Assembly: GCA_023512435.1 (NCBI GenBank)
Contig: JAILZP010000012.1
Location: 18,788 to 82,787, forward strand
Reading direction: 5' to 3'
Length of the DNA: 64,000 bases
From: Peptococcaceae bacterium
Lineage (GTDB): Bacteria; Bacillota; Desulfotomaculia; Desulfotomaculales; Desulfocucumaceae
A program made the position numbers and the translations under genes. Positions 1-9,792 of the stretch are shown here, in pieces (position 1 is the stretch's first letter; every line of letters starts with the position of its first letter). The notes beneath the pieces were generated by a model. It ran no database searches. It was not told the origin of the DNA and was given only the letters and a program-made list of their open reading frames with translations.

Positions 1-773
1 GCACCCGCACCAGGACATCCTTCGAACTGGCGGCCAAGTACCTCAGCGCCGACGCGGTGAACATCTCGTCCTCCACCAGCAGCGCGGTCAAGGGCGAGAG
101 CCTGAAGGACACCGCGGCCACCATAGCCGCCCTGGGGGCGGACGTGGTGGTGCTGCGCCACCCCATGGCCGGCGCGCCCCACCTGCTGGCCGGTACGATA
201 AAGCCGGCGGTGATCAATGCCGGGGACGGGGCCCACGAGCATCCCACCCAGGCGCTCCTGGACCTGTTCACGGTAAGGGAAAAAAAGGGCAGGATAAGCG
301 GGCTGCAGGTGGCCATCGTGGGAGACATCACGCACAGCAGGGTGGCCCGTTCGGATATCTGGGGGTTCACCGCCATGGGGGCCTCGGTGCGGCTGTGCGG
401 GCCCGCCACCTTGATCCCGGCGGAAATCGAAAGGACCGGGGCCAGGTGTTGCACCAGGATGGAGGATGCCCTGGAGGGCGCCGACGTGGTGATCATGCTC
501 AGGATCCAGCTGGAAAGGCAGCGGCAGGGGCTTTTCCCCGGCATCCGGGAGTATGGCAGGCTGTACGGGTTGAACCGGGAGAGACTGGCCCTGGCGGCCC
601 GGGATGCCCTGGTGATGCATCCGGGCCCCGTCAACCGGGGCGTTGAGATATCGCACGACGTGGCGGACGGAGTTCAGTCCGTGATCAATGAGCAGGTGAC
701 CAACGGGGTGGCCGTCAGGATGGCCCTGCTGTACCTGCTGGCGGGAGGTGGGGCCGTTGAGGCTGCTGATTAA
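1..773 (+). CDS. pyrB: Aspartate carbamoyltransferase catalytic subunit, 5' truncated
   Basis: PyrB condenses carbamoyl phosphate with aspartate to form N-carbamoylaspartate, the committed step of UMP synthesis, in the cytoplasm. The frame is open from base 3 and already starts inside the carbamoyl-phosphate loop (STRTRTSFE), so about 50 N-terminal residues lie left of the window; 256 codons remain. Also visible are the second substrate motif HPTQALLDL and the C-terminal HPGPVNRG loop that binds aspartate. A GTG at 57 is an internal valine, not the start. The 3' end overlaps the start of pyrC by 17 bases, which suggests translational coupling. No regulatory pyrI chain is present nearby, as expected for Firmicutes. 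Identification is secure; the true start is outside the window. Confidence 0.97.
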   Translation, partial: TRTRTSFELAAKYLSADAVNISSSTSSAVKGESLKDTAATIAALGADVVVLRHPMAGAPHLLAGTIKPAVINAGDGAHEHPTQALLDLFTVREKKGRISGLQVAIVGDITHSRVARSDIWGFTAMGASVRLCGPATLIPAEIERTGARCCTRMEDALEGADVVIMLRIQLERQRQGLFPGIREYGRLYGLNRERLALAARDALVMHPGPVNRGVEISHDVADGVQSVINEQVTNGVAVRMALLYLLAGGGAVEAAD

Positions 774-2031
774 GGGCGGCACGGTGGTTGACCCCGTGGC
801 GGGGTCCCTGGCCGAGTCCGACGTGCTGGTTGAAAACGGGGTGATTACCCGGGTGGGCCGGGGCATCGCCGCGCCCGGGGCAAAAGTGATCGAGGCGGGC
901 GGAAAGCTGGTGGCGCCGGGACTTATTGACATGCACGTGCACCTGAGAGAGCCCGGCCACGAGGCCAAGGAAACGGTGGAGACCGGCTGCCGGGCGGCGG
1001 TGCGGGGGGGATTCACGGCCGTGGCCTGTATGCCCAACACCAGCCCGGTGGCCGACAGCCGGGCGGTGATCAGGTATATACTGGAGAGGGCCCGGGAGGC
1101 CGGGCTGGCCAGGGTGTACCCGGTGGGCGCCCTGACCAGGGGAAGCGGGGGCGAAGAACTGAGCGAGATGGCGGACTTGAAGGAGGCGGGGGCGGTGGCC
1201 CTGTCGGATGACGGCCGGCCCGTGGCCAACCCGGGGGTCATGCGCAGGGCCATGCAGTATGCCGGCATGCTGGGCCTGCCGGTGATTTCCCACTGCGAGG
1301 ACCCGGACCTGGCCGACGGGGGCGTCATGAACGAGGGGTACACCGCCACCAGGCTGGGGCTGAAAGGGATACCGGGGGCGGCGGAGGAGGTCATGGTGGC
1401 CAGGGACATCATCCTGGCCGGGCTGACCGGGTGCCGCCTGCACATCGCCCATGTCAGCACCGCGGGATCGGTGAGGCTGATCCGGGAAGCCAAGGCCCGG
1501 GGGATACCGGTGACCGCCGAGGTGACGCCACACCACTTCACCCTGACCGACCGGGCGGTGGAGGGGTACGACACATCCACCAAGGTTAACCCGCCGCTGC
1601 GGGGGGAGGCCGACGTGGCCGCCATCAGGGAGGCCCTGGCCGACGGCACCATCGACGTGATTGCCACCGACCACGCCCCCCACACCCCGGAGGAGAAGGA
1701 CGTGGAGTACGACCGGGCGCCCTTCGGCATGGTGGGGCTGGAGACGGCGGTGGGCCTGGTGTGGACCGAGCTGGTGGCCGGGGGTGTGATCAGCCCGGCC
1801 CGGGCCATAGCCATGATGACGGTAAACCCGGCCTCCGTACTGGGGCTTGAAGCAGGCCTCCTGGCACCGGGGTCGGCGGCCGACATAACCGTCATCGACC
1901 CGGAACTGGAGGAGAGGGTTGACCCGGACACGTTTTACAGCAAGGGCAGGAACACCCCCTTCGCCGGCCGGCTGCTGAAAGGCCTGCCGGTGATGACCAT
2001 GGTGGGCGGGAAGATAGTTTACCGCAGATAA
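757..2031 (+). CDS. pyrC: Dihydroorotase
   Basis: PyrC cyclises N-carbamoylaspartate to dihydroorotate, the third pyrimidine step. The protein is an amidohydrolase of about 424 residues. The first metal site is the HxH pair in [10 protein letters not shown] (His60, His62), and the C-terminal metal-ligand Asp305 lies in ATDHAPHT, both typical of class I bacterial dihydroorotases. I chose the TTG at 757 because a GGAGGTG ribosome site (744-750) ends six bases before it and the product then begins MRLLIKGG, as homologues do. A GTG at 748 is in frame but lies inside that ribosome site. The gene overlaps pyrB and is followed by a repeat-filled spacer before carA, so carA may be expressed partly separately. 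Confidence 0.96.
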   Translation: MRLLIKGGTVVDPVAGSLAESDVLVENGVITRVGRGIAAPGAKVIEAGGKLVAPGLIDMHVHLREPGHEAKETVETGCRAAVRGGFTAVACMPNTSPVADSRAVIRYILERAREAGLARVYPVGALTRGSGGEELSEMADLKEAGAVALSDDGRPVANPGVMRRAMQYAGMLGLPVISHCEDPDLADGGVMNEGYTATRLGLKGIPGAAEEVMVARDIILAGLTGCRLHIAHVSTAGSVRLIREAKARGIPVTAEVTPHHFTLTDRAVEGYDTSTKVNPPLRGEADVAAIREALADGTIDVIATDHAPHTPEEKDVEYDRAPFGMVGLETAVGLVWTELVAGGVISPARAIAMMTVNPASVLGLEAGLLAPGSAADITVIDPELEERVDPDTFYSKGRNTPFAGRLLKGLPVMTMVGGKIVYRR

Positions 2032-2042
2032 AGAAGTGGAAG

Positions 2043-2175
2043 TTAAGTTATTGGTAGGCAACTGCAAGTTATATTCTGTTGGCTGCTAGCTATTAGCTGA
2101 TAGCTTTCAGCTTCCAGTTAAAGTTATTGGTTTTAAATTTATTCTGGGTTCTGGGTTCTGAGTTCTGAATTCTGA
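2043..2175. repeat. Heptad-phased intergenic repeats between pyrC and carA
   Basis: Two adjacent 7-nt-phased arrays lie here. At 2083-2117 there are five units around CTATTAG/CTGATAG, and at 2141-2175 there are five units around ATTCTGG/GTTCTGA. A longer word (AAGTTATTGG) also occurs twice, near 2043 and 2121. The AT-rich composition contrasts with the GC-rich flanking genes. No coding potential is seen. The same two repeat families recur together between pyrD and pyrF. Confidence 0.85.
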
Positions 2176-2219
2176 CCTTTAATATATTCAGGATAAGCAT
2201 AAACGGAGGTGTGTGATTT

Positions 2220-3290
2220 TTGAAAGCGATACTGGCCCTGGAAGACGGCACCTTCTTCACCGGCCAACCCTTCGGATCCCGGGGCGAACGCTGGGGCGAG
2301 GTGGTTTTCAACACCGGCATGACCGGCTACCAGGAGATCCTCACCGACCCGTCATACTGCGGGCAGATAGTGGTCATGACCTACCCCTTGATTGGAAACT
2401 ACGGCATCAACAGGGAGGATTTCGAGTCTAAAAAATCTTACGTGAGGGGATTCGTGGTCAAGGAGGAGTGCGGCCACCCCAGCAACTGGAGGGCCAGCTA
2501 CAAGATATCCGACTTCCTGGCCAGGGAAGGGGTGCCGGGCATTTCCGGGGTGGATACCAGGGCCCTGACCAGGCACCTGCGAAACTTCGGCACCATGCGG
2601 GGCGTCATCAGCACCGATGCCGCGGACCCGGAGGAGCTGGTGGAAAAGGCCCGCAACTGCCCGCACCTGTCGGGGCAGCAGATGGTGCCCGAGGTTTCCA
2701 CCAAAGAAATATACCGCATCGAGGGCCGGGGGAAGCGGGTGGTGCTGGTGGACTTCGGGTCCAAGCTGAACATCATCCGCCACCTCCAGATGCGGGAATG
2801 CGATATCCACGTGGTTCCGCCCGGCACCGGGGCGGCGGAGATAATGTCCCTCGAGCCGGACGGGATCCTGCTTTCCAACGGGCCGGGGGACCCCGTGGAC
2901 GTCCCCTACGCCGCCGCGACGGTCAGGGAACTGGCCGGGCGGGTGCCCATCTTCGGGATCTGCCTTGGGCACCAGATAATGGCCCTGGCCATGGGAGCCA
3001 GGACCTACAAGATGAAGTTCGGCCACCGGGGAGCCAACCACCCGGTGAAGGACCTGGCCACCGGGCGGGTTTACATCACCTCCCACAACCACGGTTTTTC
3101 GGTGGACGAGGCGTCCATGGCCGGGGCGGGGCTGGTGATCACCCACCGGAACCTCAACGACCTGACGGTGGAGGGCATGCGCCACGTCAGCCTGCCCATG
3201 TTCTCGGTGCAGTACCACCCGGAGGCCTCGCCGGGCCCCACCGAGTCGGACTACCTGTTTGACCAGTTCATTGAGATGATGGGGAGGTAG
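2220..3290 (+). CDS. carA: Carbamoyl-phosphate synthase small (glutaminase) subunit
   Basis: CarA hydrolyses glutamine and channels ammonia to CarB for carbamoyl phosphate synthesis. The 356-residue protein has the N-terminal CPSase small-chain domain (EDGTFFTGQPFG, FNTGMTGYQEILTDPSY) and a C-terminal class I glutamine amidotransferase domain. The nucleophile is Cys248 in FGICLGHQ; the partner His and Glu are in QYHPEASPG near the C-terminus. The start is a TTG at 2220, nine bases after GGAGGT (2205-2210); no in-frame ATG or GTG is nearby. carB starts three bases after the stop, so the two subunits are co-translated. Placement inside the pyr cluster marks it as the pyrimidine-linked synthase. 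Confidence 0.97.
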   Translation: MKAILALEDGTFFTGQPFGSRGERWGEVVFNTGMTGYQEILTDPSYCGQIVVMTYPLIGNYGINREDFESKKSYVRGFVVKEECGHPSNWRASYKISDFLAREGVPGISGVDTRALTRHLRNFGTMRGVISTDAADPEELVEKARNCPHLSGQQMVPEVSTKEIYRIEGRGKRVVLVDFGSKLNIIRHLQMRECDIHVVPPGTGAAEIMSLEPDGILLSNGPGDPVDVPYAAATVRELAGRVPIFGICLGHQIMALAMGARTYKMKFGHRGANHPVKDLATGRVYITSHNHGFSVDEASMAGAGLVITHRNLNDLTVEGMRHVSLPMFSVQYHPEASPGPTESDYLFDQFIEMMGR

Positions 3291-3293
3291 ACT

Positions 3294-6200
3294 ATGCCGC
3301 TGGATAAAAGCTTGAAAAAGGTTATGGTAATCGGGTCCGGCCCCATCATCATCGGGCAGGCCGCGGAATTCGACTACGCCGGCACCCAGGCCTGCCGGGC
3401 CCTGCGGGAAGAGGGCCTGGAGGTGGTGCTGATCAACAGCAACCCGGCCACCATCATGACCGACGGGAATATGGCCGACCGGGTTTATATAGAGCCCCTG
3501 ACCCCCGAATTCGTGACCCGGGTGATCAGGCAGGAAAGGCCGGACGGCATAGTGCCCGGGCTGGGCGGGCAGGTCGGGCTGAACCTGGCCAAGCACTTGG
3601 CCGAGGCCGGGGTGCTTGACCAGTACGGCGTCAGGCTGCTGGGAACGCCCCTGGAGGCCATCAAGCGGGCCGAGGACAGGGAGGGCTTTAAGTCCACCAT
3701 GGAGATCATCGGGGAGCCCGTGCCCGAGAGCGTGGTGGTGGAGACCGTGGAGGAGGCGGTGGCCTTTGCCCGGGAAATCGGTTTCCCCCTGGTGGTCCGC
3801 CCGGCCTACACCCTGGGGGGGACCGGCGGCGGCATGGTTTACAGCATGGATGAACTGATTGACACCACCACCAGGGGCCTGAACGCCAGCATTATCCACC
3901 AGGCCCTCATCGAGCGCTGCCTGGCGGGCTGGAAGGAAATAGAGTTCGAGGTCATGCGGGACAACAACGACAACTGCATCACCATCTGCGGCATGGAAAA
4001 CATAGACCCCATGGGAATCCACACCGGGGACAGCATAGTGGTGGCCCCCATCCAGACCCTTACCGACCGGGAGTACCAGATGCTGCGGACGGCTTCCCTG
4101 AAAATAATCCGGGCCCTGGGGGTGGCCGGTGGATGCAACGTCCAGTTCGCCCTGGACCCGGCGAGTTTTCAGTATTATGTAATCGAGGTCAACCCAAGGG
4201 TTTCCCGGTCCTCGGCCCTGGCCTCCAAGGCCACCGGCTACCCCATTGCCAAAGTTTCCAGCAAAATTGCCGTGGGGCTTAACCTGGACGAGATCATGAA
4301 CGCGGTGACCGGGAAAACCTACGCCTGCTTCGAACCTTCCATCGATTACGTGGTGTTGAAGTTTCCCCGCTGGCCTTTCGACAAGTTCACCCTGGCCAAC
4401 CGCCGGCTGGGCACCCAGATGAAGGCCACCGGGGAGGTCATGGCCATCGACAGGACCATGGAGGGGGCCCTGATGAAGGCCGTCCGCTCCCTGGAAATAG
4501 GGGTGTCCGGGCTGCTTGCGGACATGGAAAACTTAAGCGACCGGGAGATTGACGAACTGCTGGTCAAGGCCGACGACAGGCGGATGTTTGTGCTGGCCGA
4601 GGCCGCCCGCCGGGGAATGCTCATGGACCACGTCCAAAGGCTGACCGGGATAGACCGCTTCTTCCTGGAGAAGATTTACGCGGTGGTGGAAATGGAAAAT
4701 AGGGTCCGCCGGGGAGGCCTTGCGGGCCTGACCCCGGAACTGGTCCGGGAGGCCAAGCGGGTGGGCATGGCTGACGCCTACCTGGCCCAGGCCGCCGGGG
4801 CGGCCGAGGAGGAAGTGCGCAAAATCCGTCTGGAAAATAACATCAGGCCGGTCTATAAGATGGTGGACACCTGCGCCGCAGAGTTCGAGGCGGCAACGCC
4901 CTACTTTTATTCATGCTACGACGGCGAGGACGAAGCCCTGCCCACCGGCAAGCGCAAGGTGGTGGTGCTGGGCGGGGGCCCCATCCGGATCGGCCAGGGG
5001 ATAGAATTCGATTACTGCTCGGTGCACTCGGTAAAGGCCATCCGGGAGGAAGGGCTGGAGGCGATAATCATAAACAACAACCCCGAAACCGTGAGCACCG
5101 ACTTCGACACCGCCGACCGGCTGTACTTCGAGCCCCTGGTGGCCGAAGACGTGATCAACATCCTGGAGAAGGAGAAACCCGAGGGGGTAATCGTCCAGTT
5201 CGGCGGGCAGACGCCCATCAACCTGGCCGGCAAACTGCACCGGGCCGGCATAAAAATACTGGGCACCCCGGTGGAGGACATCGACCGGGCGGAGGACCGG
5301 GAGAGGTTCGACAGCCTGCTGGTGGAACTGGGCATTCCCAAACCTCCCGGAAAAGCGGCCTTTTCGGTGGAGGAGGCGGTGGAGATCGCCGCCCGGATCG
5401 GCTTCCCGGTGCTGGTGCGCCCCTCTTACGTGCTGGGGGGCCGGGCCATGGAGATCGTTTACAACAATGAAGAACTGCTGAACTACATGTCCACGGCGGT
5501 GATGGTCACGCCCGAACACCCCGTCCTGGTGGATAAGTACCTGCAGGGGGTGGAGCTGGAGGTGGACGCCATCGCCGACGGCGAGACCGTCCTCATTCCC
5601 GGGATTATGAGGCATGTGGAAAGGGCCGGGGTGCATTCCGGGGACAGCATAGCGGTGTATCCACCGGACATGATCGACGACTCCGTCAGGGAACAGATCG
5701 TGGAATACACGGTCAAACTGGCGCTGGCCCTCAACGTCAGGGGGATGATCAACATCCAGTATGTTCTGCACCAGGGGCGGGTCTACGTGCTGGAGGTCAA
5801 TCCCAGGGCCAGCCGGACGGTCCCGTACATGAGCAAGATCACCGGCATCCCCATGGTGTCCCTGGCCACCAGGATAATTCTGGGCAGGAAGCTGAAGGAC
5901 CTGGGGTACGGCGGGGGGCTTTACCCCGAGGCCCGGATGGTGGGGGTGAAGGCCCCGGTGTTCAGCTTTTCCAAGCTGCTCCAGGTGGATGTGACCCTGG
6001 GTCCCGAGATGAAGTCCACCGGGGAAGTGATGGGGGTGGACTCCAGCTATCCCGGTGCGCTGTACAAGGCCCTGGTGGCGGCCGGGTATATAATCCCCCG
6101 CCAGGGCACCGTGCTGGCCACCATCTCCGACAAGGACAAGAAGGAGGCCCTGCCGGTGTTGAGGGGTCTGTCCGGCCTGGGGTTCAAGATCTGCGCCACC

Positions 6201-6542
6201 GGGGGCACCGCCGCCTTCCTGCGGGAGGCCGGGCTGCCGGTGGAGAGGGTGAACAAGATCAGGGAGGGGTCTCCAAACATAGCCGACCTGATCCGGTCCG
6301 GGAAGATCAACCTGGTGATCAACACCCTGACCAGGGGCAAGGCCCCGGAAAGGGACGGCTTCCAGATCAGGCGGGCGGCGGTGGAGTACGGGGTGCCCTG
6401 CCTCACCTCCCTGGACACCGCCTGGGCGCTCCTTGAGGTGATGACCTTTATCAAGGAGGGAGAGGAGTTTACCCTGGTGCCGCTGCAGGAGTACAATTCG
6501 ACGATGGGAATCCAGAGTCCGGAATCCAGAATCCGGAATTAA
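3294..6542 (+). CDS. carB: Carbamoyl-phosphate synthase large subunit
   Basis: CarB makes carbamoyl phosphate from bicarbonate, ammonia and two ATP. The 1082-residue protein shows the expected internal duplication. The first ATP-grasp half begins [21 protein letters not shown] and the second begins near residue 550 ([21 protein letters not shown]); each has its own ATP-binding glycine loop (GGTGGGMV and GGRAMEIV). An MGS-like allosteric domain follows from about residue 930 ([16 protein letters not shown]). The ATG at 3294 follows GGGAGG in the end of carA. The last ten residues ([10 protein letters not shown]) are not family sequence: they are encoded by a heptad repeat array that runs into the stop codon. 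The pyr reading direction continues at pyrK beyond an opposite-strand gene. Confidence 0.98.
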   Translation: MPLDKSLKKVMVIGSGPIIIGQAAEFDYAGTQACRALREEGLEVVLINSNPATIMTDGNMADRVYIEPLTPEFVTRVIRQERPDGIVPGLGGQVGLNLAKHLAEAGVLDQYGVRLLGTPLEAIKRAEDREGFKSTMEIIGEPVPESVVVETVEEAVAFAREIGFPLVVRPAYTLGGTGGGMVYSMDELIDTTTRGLNASIIHQALIERCLAGWKEIEFEVMRDNNDNCITICGMENIDPMGIHTGDSIVVAPIQTLTDREYQMLRTASLKIIRALGVAGGCNVQFALDPASFQYYVIEVNPRVSRSSALASKATGYPIAKVSSKIAVGLNLDEIMNAVTGKTYACFEPSIDYVVLKFPRWPFDKFTLANRRLGTQMKATGEVMAIDRTMEGALMKAVRSLEIGVSGLLADMENLSDREIDELLVKADDRRMFVLAEAARRGMLMDHVQRLTGIDRFFLEKIYAVVEMENRVRRGGLAGLTPELVREAKRVGMADAYLAQAAGAAEEEVRKIRLENNIRPVYKMVDTCAAEFEAATPYFYSCYDGEDEALPTGKRKVVVLGGGPIRIGQGIEFDYCSVHSVKAIREEGLEAIIINNNPETVSTDFDTADRLYFEPLVAEDVINILEKEKPEGVIVQFGGQTPINLAGKLHRAGIKILGTPVEDIDRAEDRERFDSLLVELGIPKPPGKAAFSVEEAVEIAARIGFPVLVRPSYVLGGRAMEIVYNNEELLNYMSTAVMVTPEHPVLVDKYLQGVELEVDAIADGETVLIPGIMRHVERAGVHSGDSIAVYPPDMIDDSVREQIVEYTVKLALALNVRGMINIQYVLHQGRVYVLEVNPRASRTVPYMSKITGIPMVSLATRIILGRKLKDLGYGGGLYPEARMVGVKAPVFSFSKLLQVDVTLGPEMKSTGEVMGVDSSYPGALYKALVAAGYIIPRQGTVLATISDKDKKEALPVLRGLSGLGFKICATGGTAAFLREAGLPVERVNKIREGSPNIADLIRSGKINLVINTLTRGKAPERDGFQIRRAAVEYGVPCLTSLDTAWALLEVMTFIKEGEEFTLVPLQEYNSTMGIQSPESRIRN
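6508..6540. repeat. Heptad repeat forming the 3' end of carB
   Basis: Four units alternate between GAATCCA and GAATCCG-like sequence, plus a partial fifth. The array is the reverse complement of the ATTCTGG family seen elsewhere in the window. It lies inside the coding sequence, and the carB stop codon (6540-6542) is created at its edge. Confidence 0.85.
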
Positions 6543-6544
6543 CG

Positions 6545-6862
6545 TCAGGTCCTACTTCCGGGCGGACAGTTTTGATCCTGCCCTTCGGTTCCGGACCCGG
6601 GCTGGGCGGAAGGCTTCTTCTCCAGCTGGCTCAGCCTGGACTGCAGGTTGCGTATCTGCAAGGTCAGCCTCAACTGTTTGGCGATGCTGAAGAGAAGGGT
6701 GACCAGCACTCCGCTGGCCGCTGAAAACAGTATGACCAGCACCAGGGGCAGCGGGGGCAGCTCCCAGCTCAGGAATTGAAGGGTTACCTGCTGGGAATTC
6801 TGAATCGCGAACAGGGTAATGGCCAGCACAAAGACAAAGGCCAGGACCAGGTGCCAATGCAT
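6545..6862 (-). CDS. LapA-domain (DUF1049) inner-membrane protein
   Basis: This 105-residue protein has two hydrophobic segments (about residues 3-20 and 38-62) around a conserved loop with FAIQNSQQVTLQFLSWELP, the signature of the LapA/DUF1049 family. A coiled-coil-like tail follows (LQIRNLQSRLSQLEKK) and ends in a Pro/Ser-rich stretch. In Gram-negatives LapA relatives help control lipopolysaccharide assembly; their role in Firmicutes is unknown, so only membrane location is inferred. I chose the ATG at 6862 because GGAGGTG lies just upstream; the GTG at 6871 is part of that ribosome site. The gene is antisense within the pyr cluster, two bases from the carB stop and diverging from pyrK. Confidence 0.85.
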   Translation of the reverse strand: MHWHLVLAFVFVLAITLFAIQNSQQVTLQFLSWELPPLPLVLVILFSAASGVLVTLLFSIAKQLRLTLQIRNLQSRLSQLEKKPSAQPGSGTEGQDQNCPPGSRT

Positions 6863-6955
6863 GCCAAACACCTCCGTTGTTCAGCCGTAAGCGGGCAAAC
6901 GAATATACAAGTTTCCCCCTTATATTACCAGATTTTGCAGGGATGTGACAGGCCT

Positions 6956-7747
6956 GTGTTCAACAAAAAGTATACCATTGTCAAAAACGAAGAGGTGATT
7001 CCGGGCCACCGGCTGATGTGCCTGAACGCCCCGGAAATAGCCTCCCGGGCGGCGCCGGGCCAGTTTCTGCACTTGCGCTGCGGGGACGGGCAGGACCCCA
7101 TCTTGCGCAGGCCTCTGTCCATTCACTTTGCCGATCGGGGCCGGGTCTACATCCTCTACAGGATCGCGGGCAGGGGCACCTCCCGCCTCGCCCTGATGGC
7201 GCGGGGGGACATTGTGGACGTGATGGGTCCCCTGGGCCGGGGCTTCACGCTTCCGGCCCCGGGGGAGAGAGTGGCCGTGGTCGGCGGCGGCATCGGGGCC
7301 GCGCCTCTTTTCTTCCTGCTGAAGAAGATTGGAAAGATATACGGCAAGAAAAAAGACATGGTCCGGGTTTTCCTCGGGGCGTCCACCCTGGCCATGGTGC
7401 CGGGAGCCGCCCAAATCAGGAAAATGGGCTTTCCCCTGGACATAGCCGCCGACGACGGTTCCGGGGACTTTAAGGGCACGGTGGTGGACATGTTCAGGAA
7501 AGAGGCGAAAAACCTGGCTTTAGACCGGGTTTACGCCTGCGGCCCGCCGCCCATGATCAGGGCGCTGGCCGGGGCGGTGGGGCCGGACCCGGCGGTGGAG
7601 GTGTCCGTCGAGGAGCGCATGGGCTGCGGTGTCGGGGCCTGCCTTTCCTGTGCCTGCAAGGTCAGGGCCGGCGAAGGGGAAGGCTTCGGTTACGCCCGGG
7701 TGTGCACCGACGGCCCGGTGTTCGATTTGCGAAAGCTGGTTTTGTAA
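6956..7747 (+). CDS. pyrK: Dihydroorotate dehydrogenase B, electron transfer subunit
   Basis: PyrK carries FAD and a 2Fe-2S cluster and passes electrons from PyrD-bound FMN to NAD+. The protein has about 263 residues. The N-terminal FAD domain contains PGQFLHLRC and PILRRPLSI. The nucleotide-binding region has [17 protein letters not shown] and [11 protein letters not shown]. The C-terminal 2Fe-2S loop carries Cys224, Cys229, Cys232 and Cys250 ([10 protein letters not shown]...RVCTDGPVF). The start is uncertain: the GTG at 6956 gives the usual N-terminus ([14 protein letters not shown]) but has only a weak ribosome site, and an in-frame TTG at 6935 has none better. pyrD follows after 28 bases. 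An NAD-linked class 1B enzyme fits an anaerobe. Confidence 0.94.
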   Translation: MFNKKYTIVKNEEVIPGHRLMCLNAPEIASRAAPGQFLHLRCGDGQDPILRRPLSIHFADRGRVYILYRIAGRGTSRLALMARGDIVDVMGPLGRGFTLPAPGERVAVVGGGIGAAPLFFLLKKIGKIYGKKKDMVRVFLGASTLAMVPGAAQIRKMGFPLDIAADDGSGDFKGTVVDMFRKEAKNLALDRVYACGPPPMIRALAGAVGPDPAVEVSVEERMGCGVGACLSCACKVRAGEGEGFGYARVCTDGPVFDLRKLVL

Positions 7748-7775
7748 GCGGTTAATCAAGCTTGAAGGTGAAAGT

Positions 7776-8690
7776 ATGAATTTTGCGGTCAACATCGGCG
7801 GCATCAGGATGAAGAACCCGGTCACCACGGCTTCGGGCACATTCGGCTACGGCCGGGAGTACGCCGGTTTTGTGGACTTGAACAGGCTGGGGGCGGTGGT
7901 GATCAAGGGGGTTACCCTGCTTCCCCGCCCGGGCAACCCCACCCCCAGGATCGCGGAAACCCCGGCCGGAATGCTGAATTCCATCGGCCTGGAGAACCCC
8001 GGGGTGGAGGCGGTGATAGAAAAGCACCTGCCTTACCTGGCCCGGTTCGACGTTCCGGTAATCGTGAACATAGCCGGGGATACGGTGGACGACTACGTGA
8101 AGCTGGCCTCCAGGCTGGATAAAGCGCCGGGCGTGGCCGGGCTGGAGGTGAACATCTCCTGCCCCAATGTAAAAAAAGGAGGCCTGGCCTTCGGCAGCGA
8201 CCCGGACACGGCCGCCGGGGTCATCCGGGAGGTCAGGGCGGCCACCCGCCTCCCGCTGATCGCCAAGCTTTCACCCAACGTCACCGACATTTCGGCGGTG
8301 GCTGAAAGCGTGGCCGGGGCGGGGGCGGACGCGGTGTCCCTGATCAACACCCTGCTGGGAATGGTCATCGACGTTAACACCGGGAGGCCGGCCCTGGCCA
8401 GTGTCATGGGGGGCCTGTCCGGGCCGGCGGTGAGGCCTGTGGCGGTGAGAATGGTCTGGCAGGTCTACAGGGCGGTGAACATACCGATCATAGGCATGGG
8501 GGGAATAACCTGCGCCGAAGACGCCCTGCAGTTCATCATGGCCGGGGCCAGCGCGGTGGCGGTGGGCATGGCCAGCTTCGTCAATCCCCGGGCCACCATG
8601 GAGGTGCTGGAGGGCATAGAGGCCTACATGAGGGATAATAATGTCGGGGATATAAAAGAGCTTATAGGGATTGCCCATGAAAGGAGCTAG
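7776..8690 (+). CDS. pyrD: Dihydroorotate dehydrogenase B, catalytic subunit
   Basis: PyrD oxidises dihydroorotate to orotate using FMN and works as a PyrD2-PyrK2 complex with the preceding gene product. The protein has 304 residues and the TIM-barrel signatures of class 1[16 protein letters not shown] at the start, the catalytic base Cys129 in NISCPN, the substrate motif [12 protein letters not shown], and the FMN-phosphate loop [20 protein letters not shown]. The ATG at 7776 follows GAAGGTG; longer in-frame extensions to the left are read-through from pyrK sequence. Cys rather than Ser as active-site base separates this enzyme from membrane-bound class 2. A 141-base repeat-rich spacer separates it from pyrF. 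Confidence 0.97.
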   Translation: MNFAVNIGGIRMKNPVTTASGTFGYGREYAGFVDLNRLGAVVIKGVTLLPRPGNPTPRIAETPAGMLNSIGLENPGVEAVIEKHLPYLARFDVPVIVNIAGDTVDDYVKLASRLDKAPGVAGLEVNISCPNVKKGGLAFGSDPDTAAGVIREVRAATRLPLIAKLSPNVTDISAVAESVAGAGADAVSLINTLLGMVIDVNTGRPALASVMGGLSGPAVRPVAVRMVWQVYRAVNIPIIGMGGITCAEDALQFIMAGASAVAVGMASFVNPRATMEVLEGIEAYMRDNNVGDIKELIGIAHERS

Positions 8691-8694
8691 AACA

Positions 8695-8819
8695 CAGAAC
8701 TCAGAACTCAGAACACAGAACTCAGAACTCAGAATAACTGGGAGTTGGAAGTTATCTTATCAGCTTTCAGCTTATTACTAATCACTTACAACTTAAAGCT
8801 AACAGCTAACAGCTAACAG
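8695..8819. repeat. Heptad-phased intergenic repeats between pyrD and pyrF
   Basis: Six units of CAGAACT/CAGAACA/CAGAATA occupy 8695-8736, and three units of AAGCTAA/CAGCTAA occupy 8796-8816. These are the reverse complements of the two arrays between pyrC and carA. The middle part is AT-rich, with degenerate pieces such as CAGCTTTCAGCTTATTA. No gene is seen. The in-frame stop codon upstream of pyrF (8814) falls in the second array. Confidence 0.88.
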
Positions 8820-8831
8820 GGGGGATGGCGG

Positions 8832-9560
8832 CTGTCGGGGAATGCGGCTGACAGACTGATTGTGGCCCTGGATGTCAGCACCGGGGAGAAGGCCCTGGAA
8901 CTGGCGGACAGGTTAAAACCCTGCGCCGGGATGTTCAAGGTGGGGATGGAGCTTTTTTACAGCGCCGGCGGGGACATCGTAAAGGAGCTGAAGAATAAGG
9001 GCTGCCGGGTGTTCCTGGACCTCAAGCTGCACGACATACCCAATACCGTGGCCGGGGCGGCCAGGGCGATAACCGGCCTGGGACCGGACATAATCAACGT
9101 CCACGCCGCCGGGGGGCCCGGGATGATGAGGTCGGCGGCCGAAGCAGTGAGGGACGAGGCGGAAAGGAAGAAAATCGCCAGGCCCCTGGTCATTGCGGTG
9201 ACGGTCCTTACCAGTATCGATCAAAAAACCTTCCACGAAATGGGAATAAATGGTAAAATAGAGGATTTTGTGGTTTCATGGTCTGAAATGGCGGTGGAAT
9301 GCGGGCTGGACGGCGTGGTGGCGTCCCCGGCGGAGGCTTCGATGATCAGAAAAGCCTGCGGCGATAAGTTTGTTATCGTTACCCCGGGCGTGCGGCCGGC
9401 CTGGTCGGGGGCAGGAGACCAAAAAAGAATCGCCACCCCGTCCGGGGCAATCTCGGCCGGAGCCACTTACATCGTGGTGGGGAGGCCGATTACCGGTTCT
9501 GCCGACCCGCTGGGGGCGGCCGGGAAAATAATTGAAGAAATAAAGGGATGTGCCGGCTGA
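8832..9560 (+). CDS. pyrF: Orotidine-5'-phosphate decarboxylase
   Basis: PyrF decarboxylates OMP to UMP. The catalytic tetrad signature DLKLHD (Asp-x-Lys-x-x-Asp) is present, as are the phosphate-binding VTPGVRP and IVVGRPITGS motifs of the barrel's C-terminal half. The start is unusual. Homology requires the N-terminal strand DRLIVALDV, but between the upstream stop (8814) and the GTG at 8862 there is no in-frame ATG, GTG or TTG. A CTG at 8832, about nine bases after AGGGGGG, would give the complete protein of 242 residues. The GTG at 8862 would cut into the first strand (MALDV). I prefer CTG; a sequencing indel near the out-of-frame ATG at 8825 is the alternative. The gene ends inside a terminator hairpin. 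Confidence 0.93.
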   Translation: MSGNAADRLIVALDVSTGEKALELADRLKPCAGMFKVGMELFYSAGGDIVKELKNKGCRVFLDLKLHDIPNTVAGAARAITGLGPDIINVHAAGGPGMMRSAAEAVRDEAERKKIARPLVIAVTVLTSIDQKTFHEMGINGKIEDFVVSWSEMAVECGLDGVVASPAEASMIRKACGDKFVIVTPGVRPAWSGAGDQKRIATPSGAISAGATYIVVGRPITGSADPLGAAGKIIEEIKGCAG

Positions 9561-9573
9561 CACATCCCTTTTT
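9542..9573. terminator. Bidirectional terminator between pyrF and the spore-protein gene
   Basis: An 11-bp perfect stem (AAAGGGATGTG at 9542-9552, CACATCCCTTT at 9561-9571) with an 8-base loop has A-tracts and T-tracts on both sides. The pyrF stop codon lies in the loop. It can end both the rightward pyr transcript and the leftward spore-protein transcript, which implies that pyrE has its own promoter. Confidence 0.85.
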
Positions 9574-9584
9574 GCCTTCGCCAC

Positions 9585-9755
9585 CTACTGAATTAGCGAC
9601 CTTTCCGCCCTTTCTATGGCCAGCCTTACGAGGTTACCGCAGTTCCTGGAGGAGACGTTGCCGAAATCCCCGTCCCTGGCCACTATGTCGGCAACACCCA
9701 GTTCCCTGGCCAGTTCGAATTTAAGCCTGTCTGACATAACGCCTCTACGGGCCAT
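9585..9755 (-). CDS. Alpha/beta-type small acid-soluble spore protein
   Basis: SASPs coat DNA in the dormant spore and protect it from damage, then are degraded by GPR protease at germination. This 56-residue product has the family core LKFELARELGVAD followed by a second conserved part (NCGNLVRLAIERAER), matching the alpha/beta layout but with a divergent centre (RDGDFGNVSSRNCGN) instead of the usual TARxNGxVGG. A single cysteine is unusual for the classical family. The ATG at 9755 is preceded by GGGAGG at good distance; an ATG ten codons upstream has no ribosome site. It is antisense to and isolated within the pyr cluster. It is the best single marker that this organism forms endospores. Family assignment is by pattern. 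Confidence 0.8.
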   Translation of the reverse strand: MARRGVMSDRLKFELARELGVADIVARDGDFGNVSSRNCGNLVRLAIERAERSLIQ

Positions 9756-9792
9756 CAGCCAATCCCTCCCTTGCGGCGAAGGCATGGGTCAA

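Noticed and set aside
715..2067. Long leftward open frame opposite pyrC (450 codons)
   Set aside because: It is the antisense shadow of a secure dihydroorotase gene. The translation is low-complexity Gly/Pro/His/Arg typical of reverse frames in GC-rich DNA.
2352..4022. Leftward open frame of 556 codons opposite carA and carB
   Set aside because: It spans two unrelated conserved genes on the other strand and has no recognisable domain.
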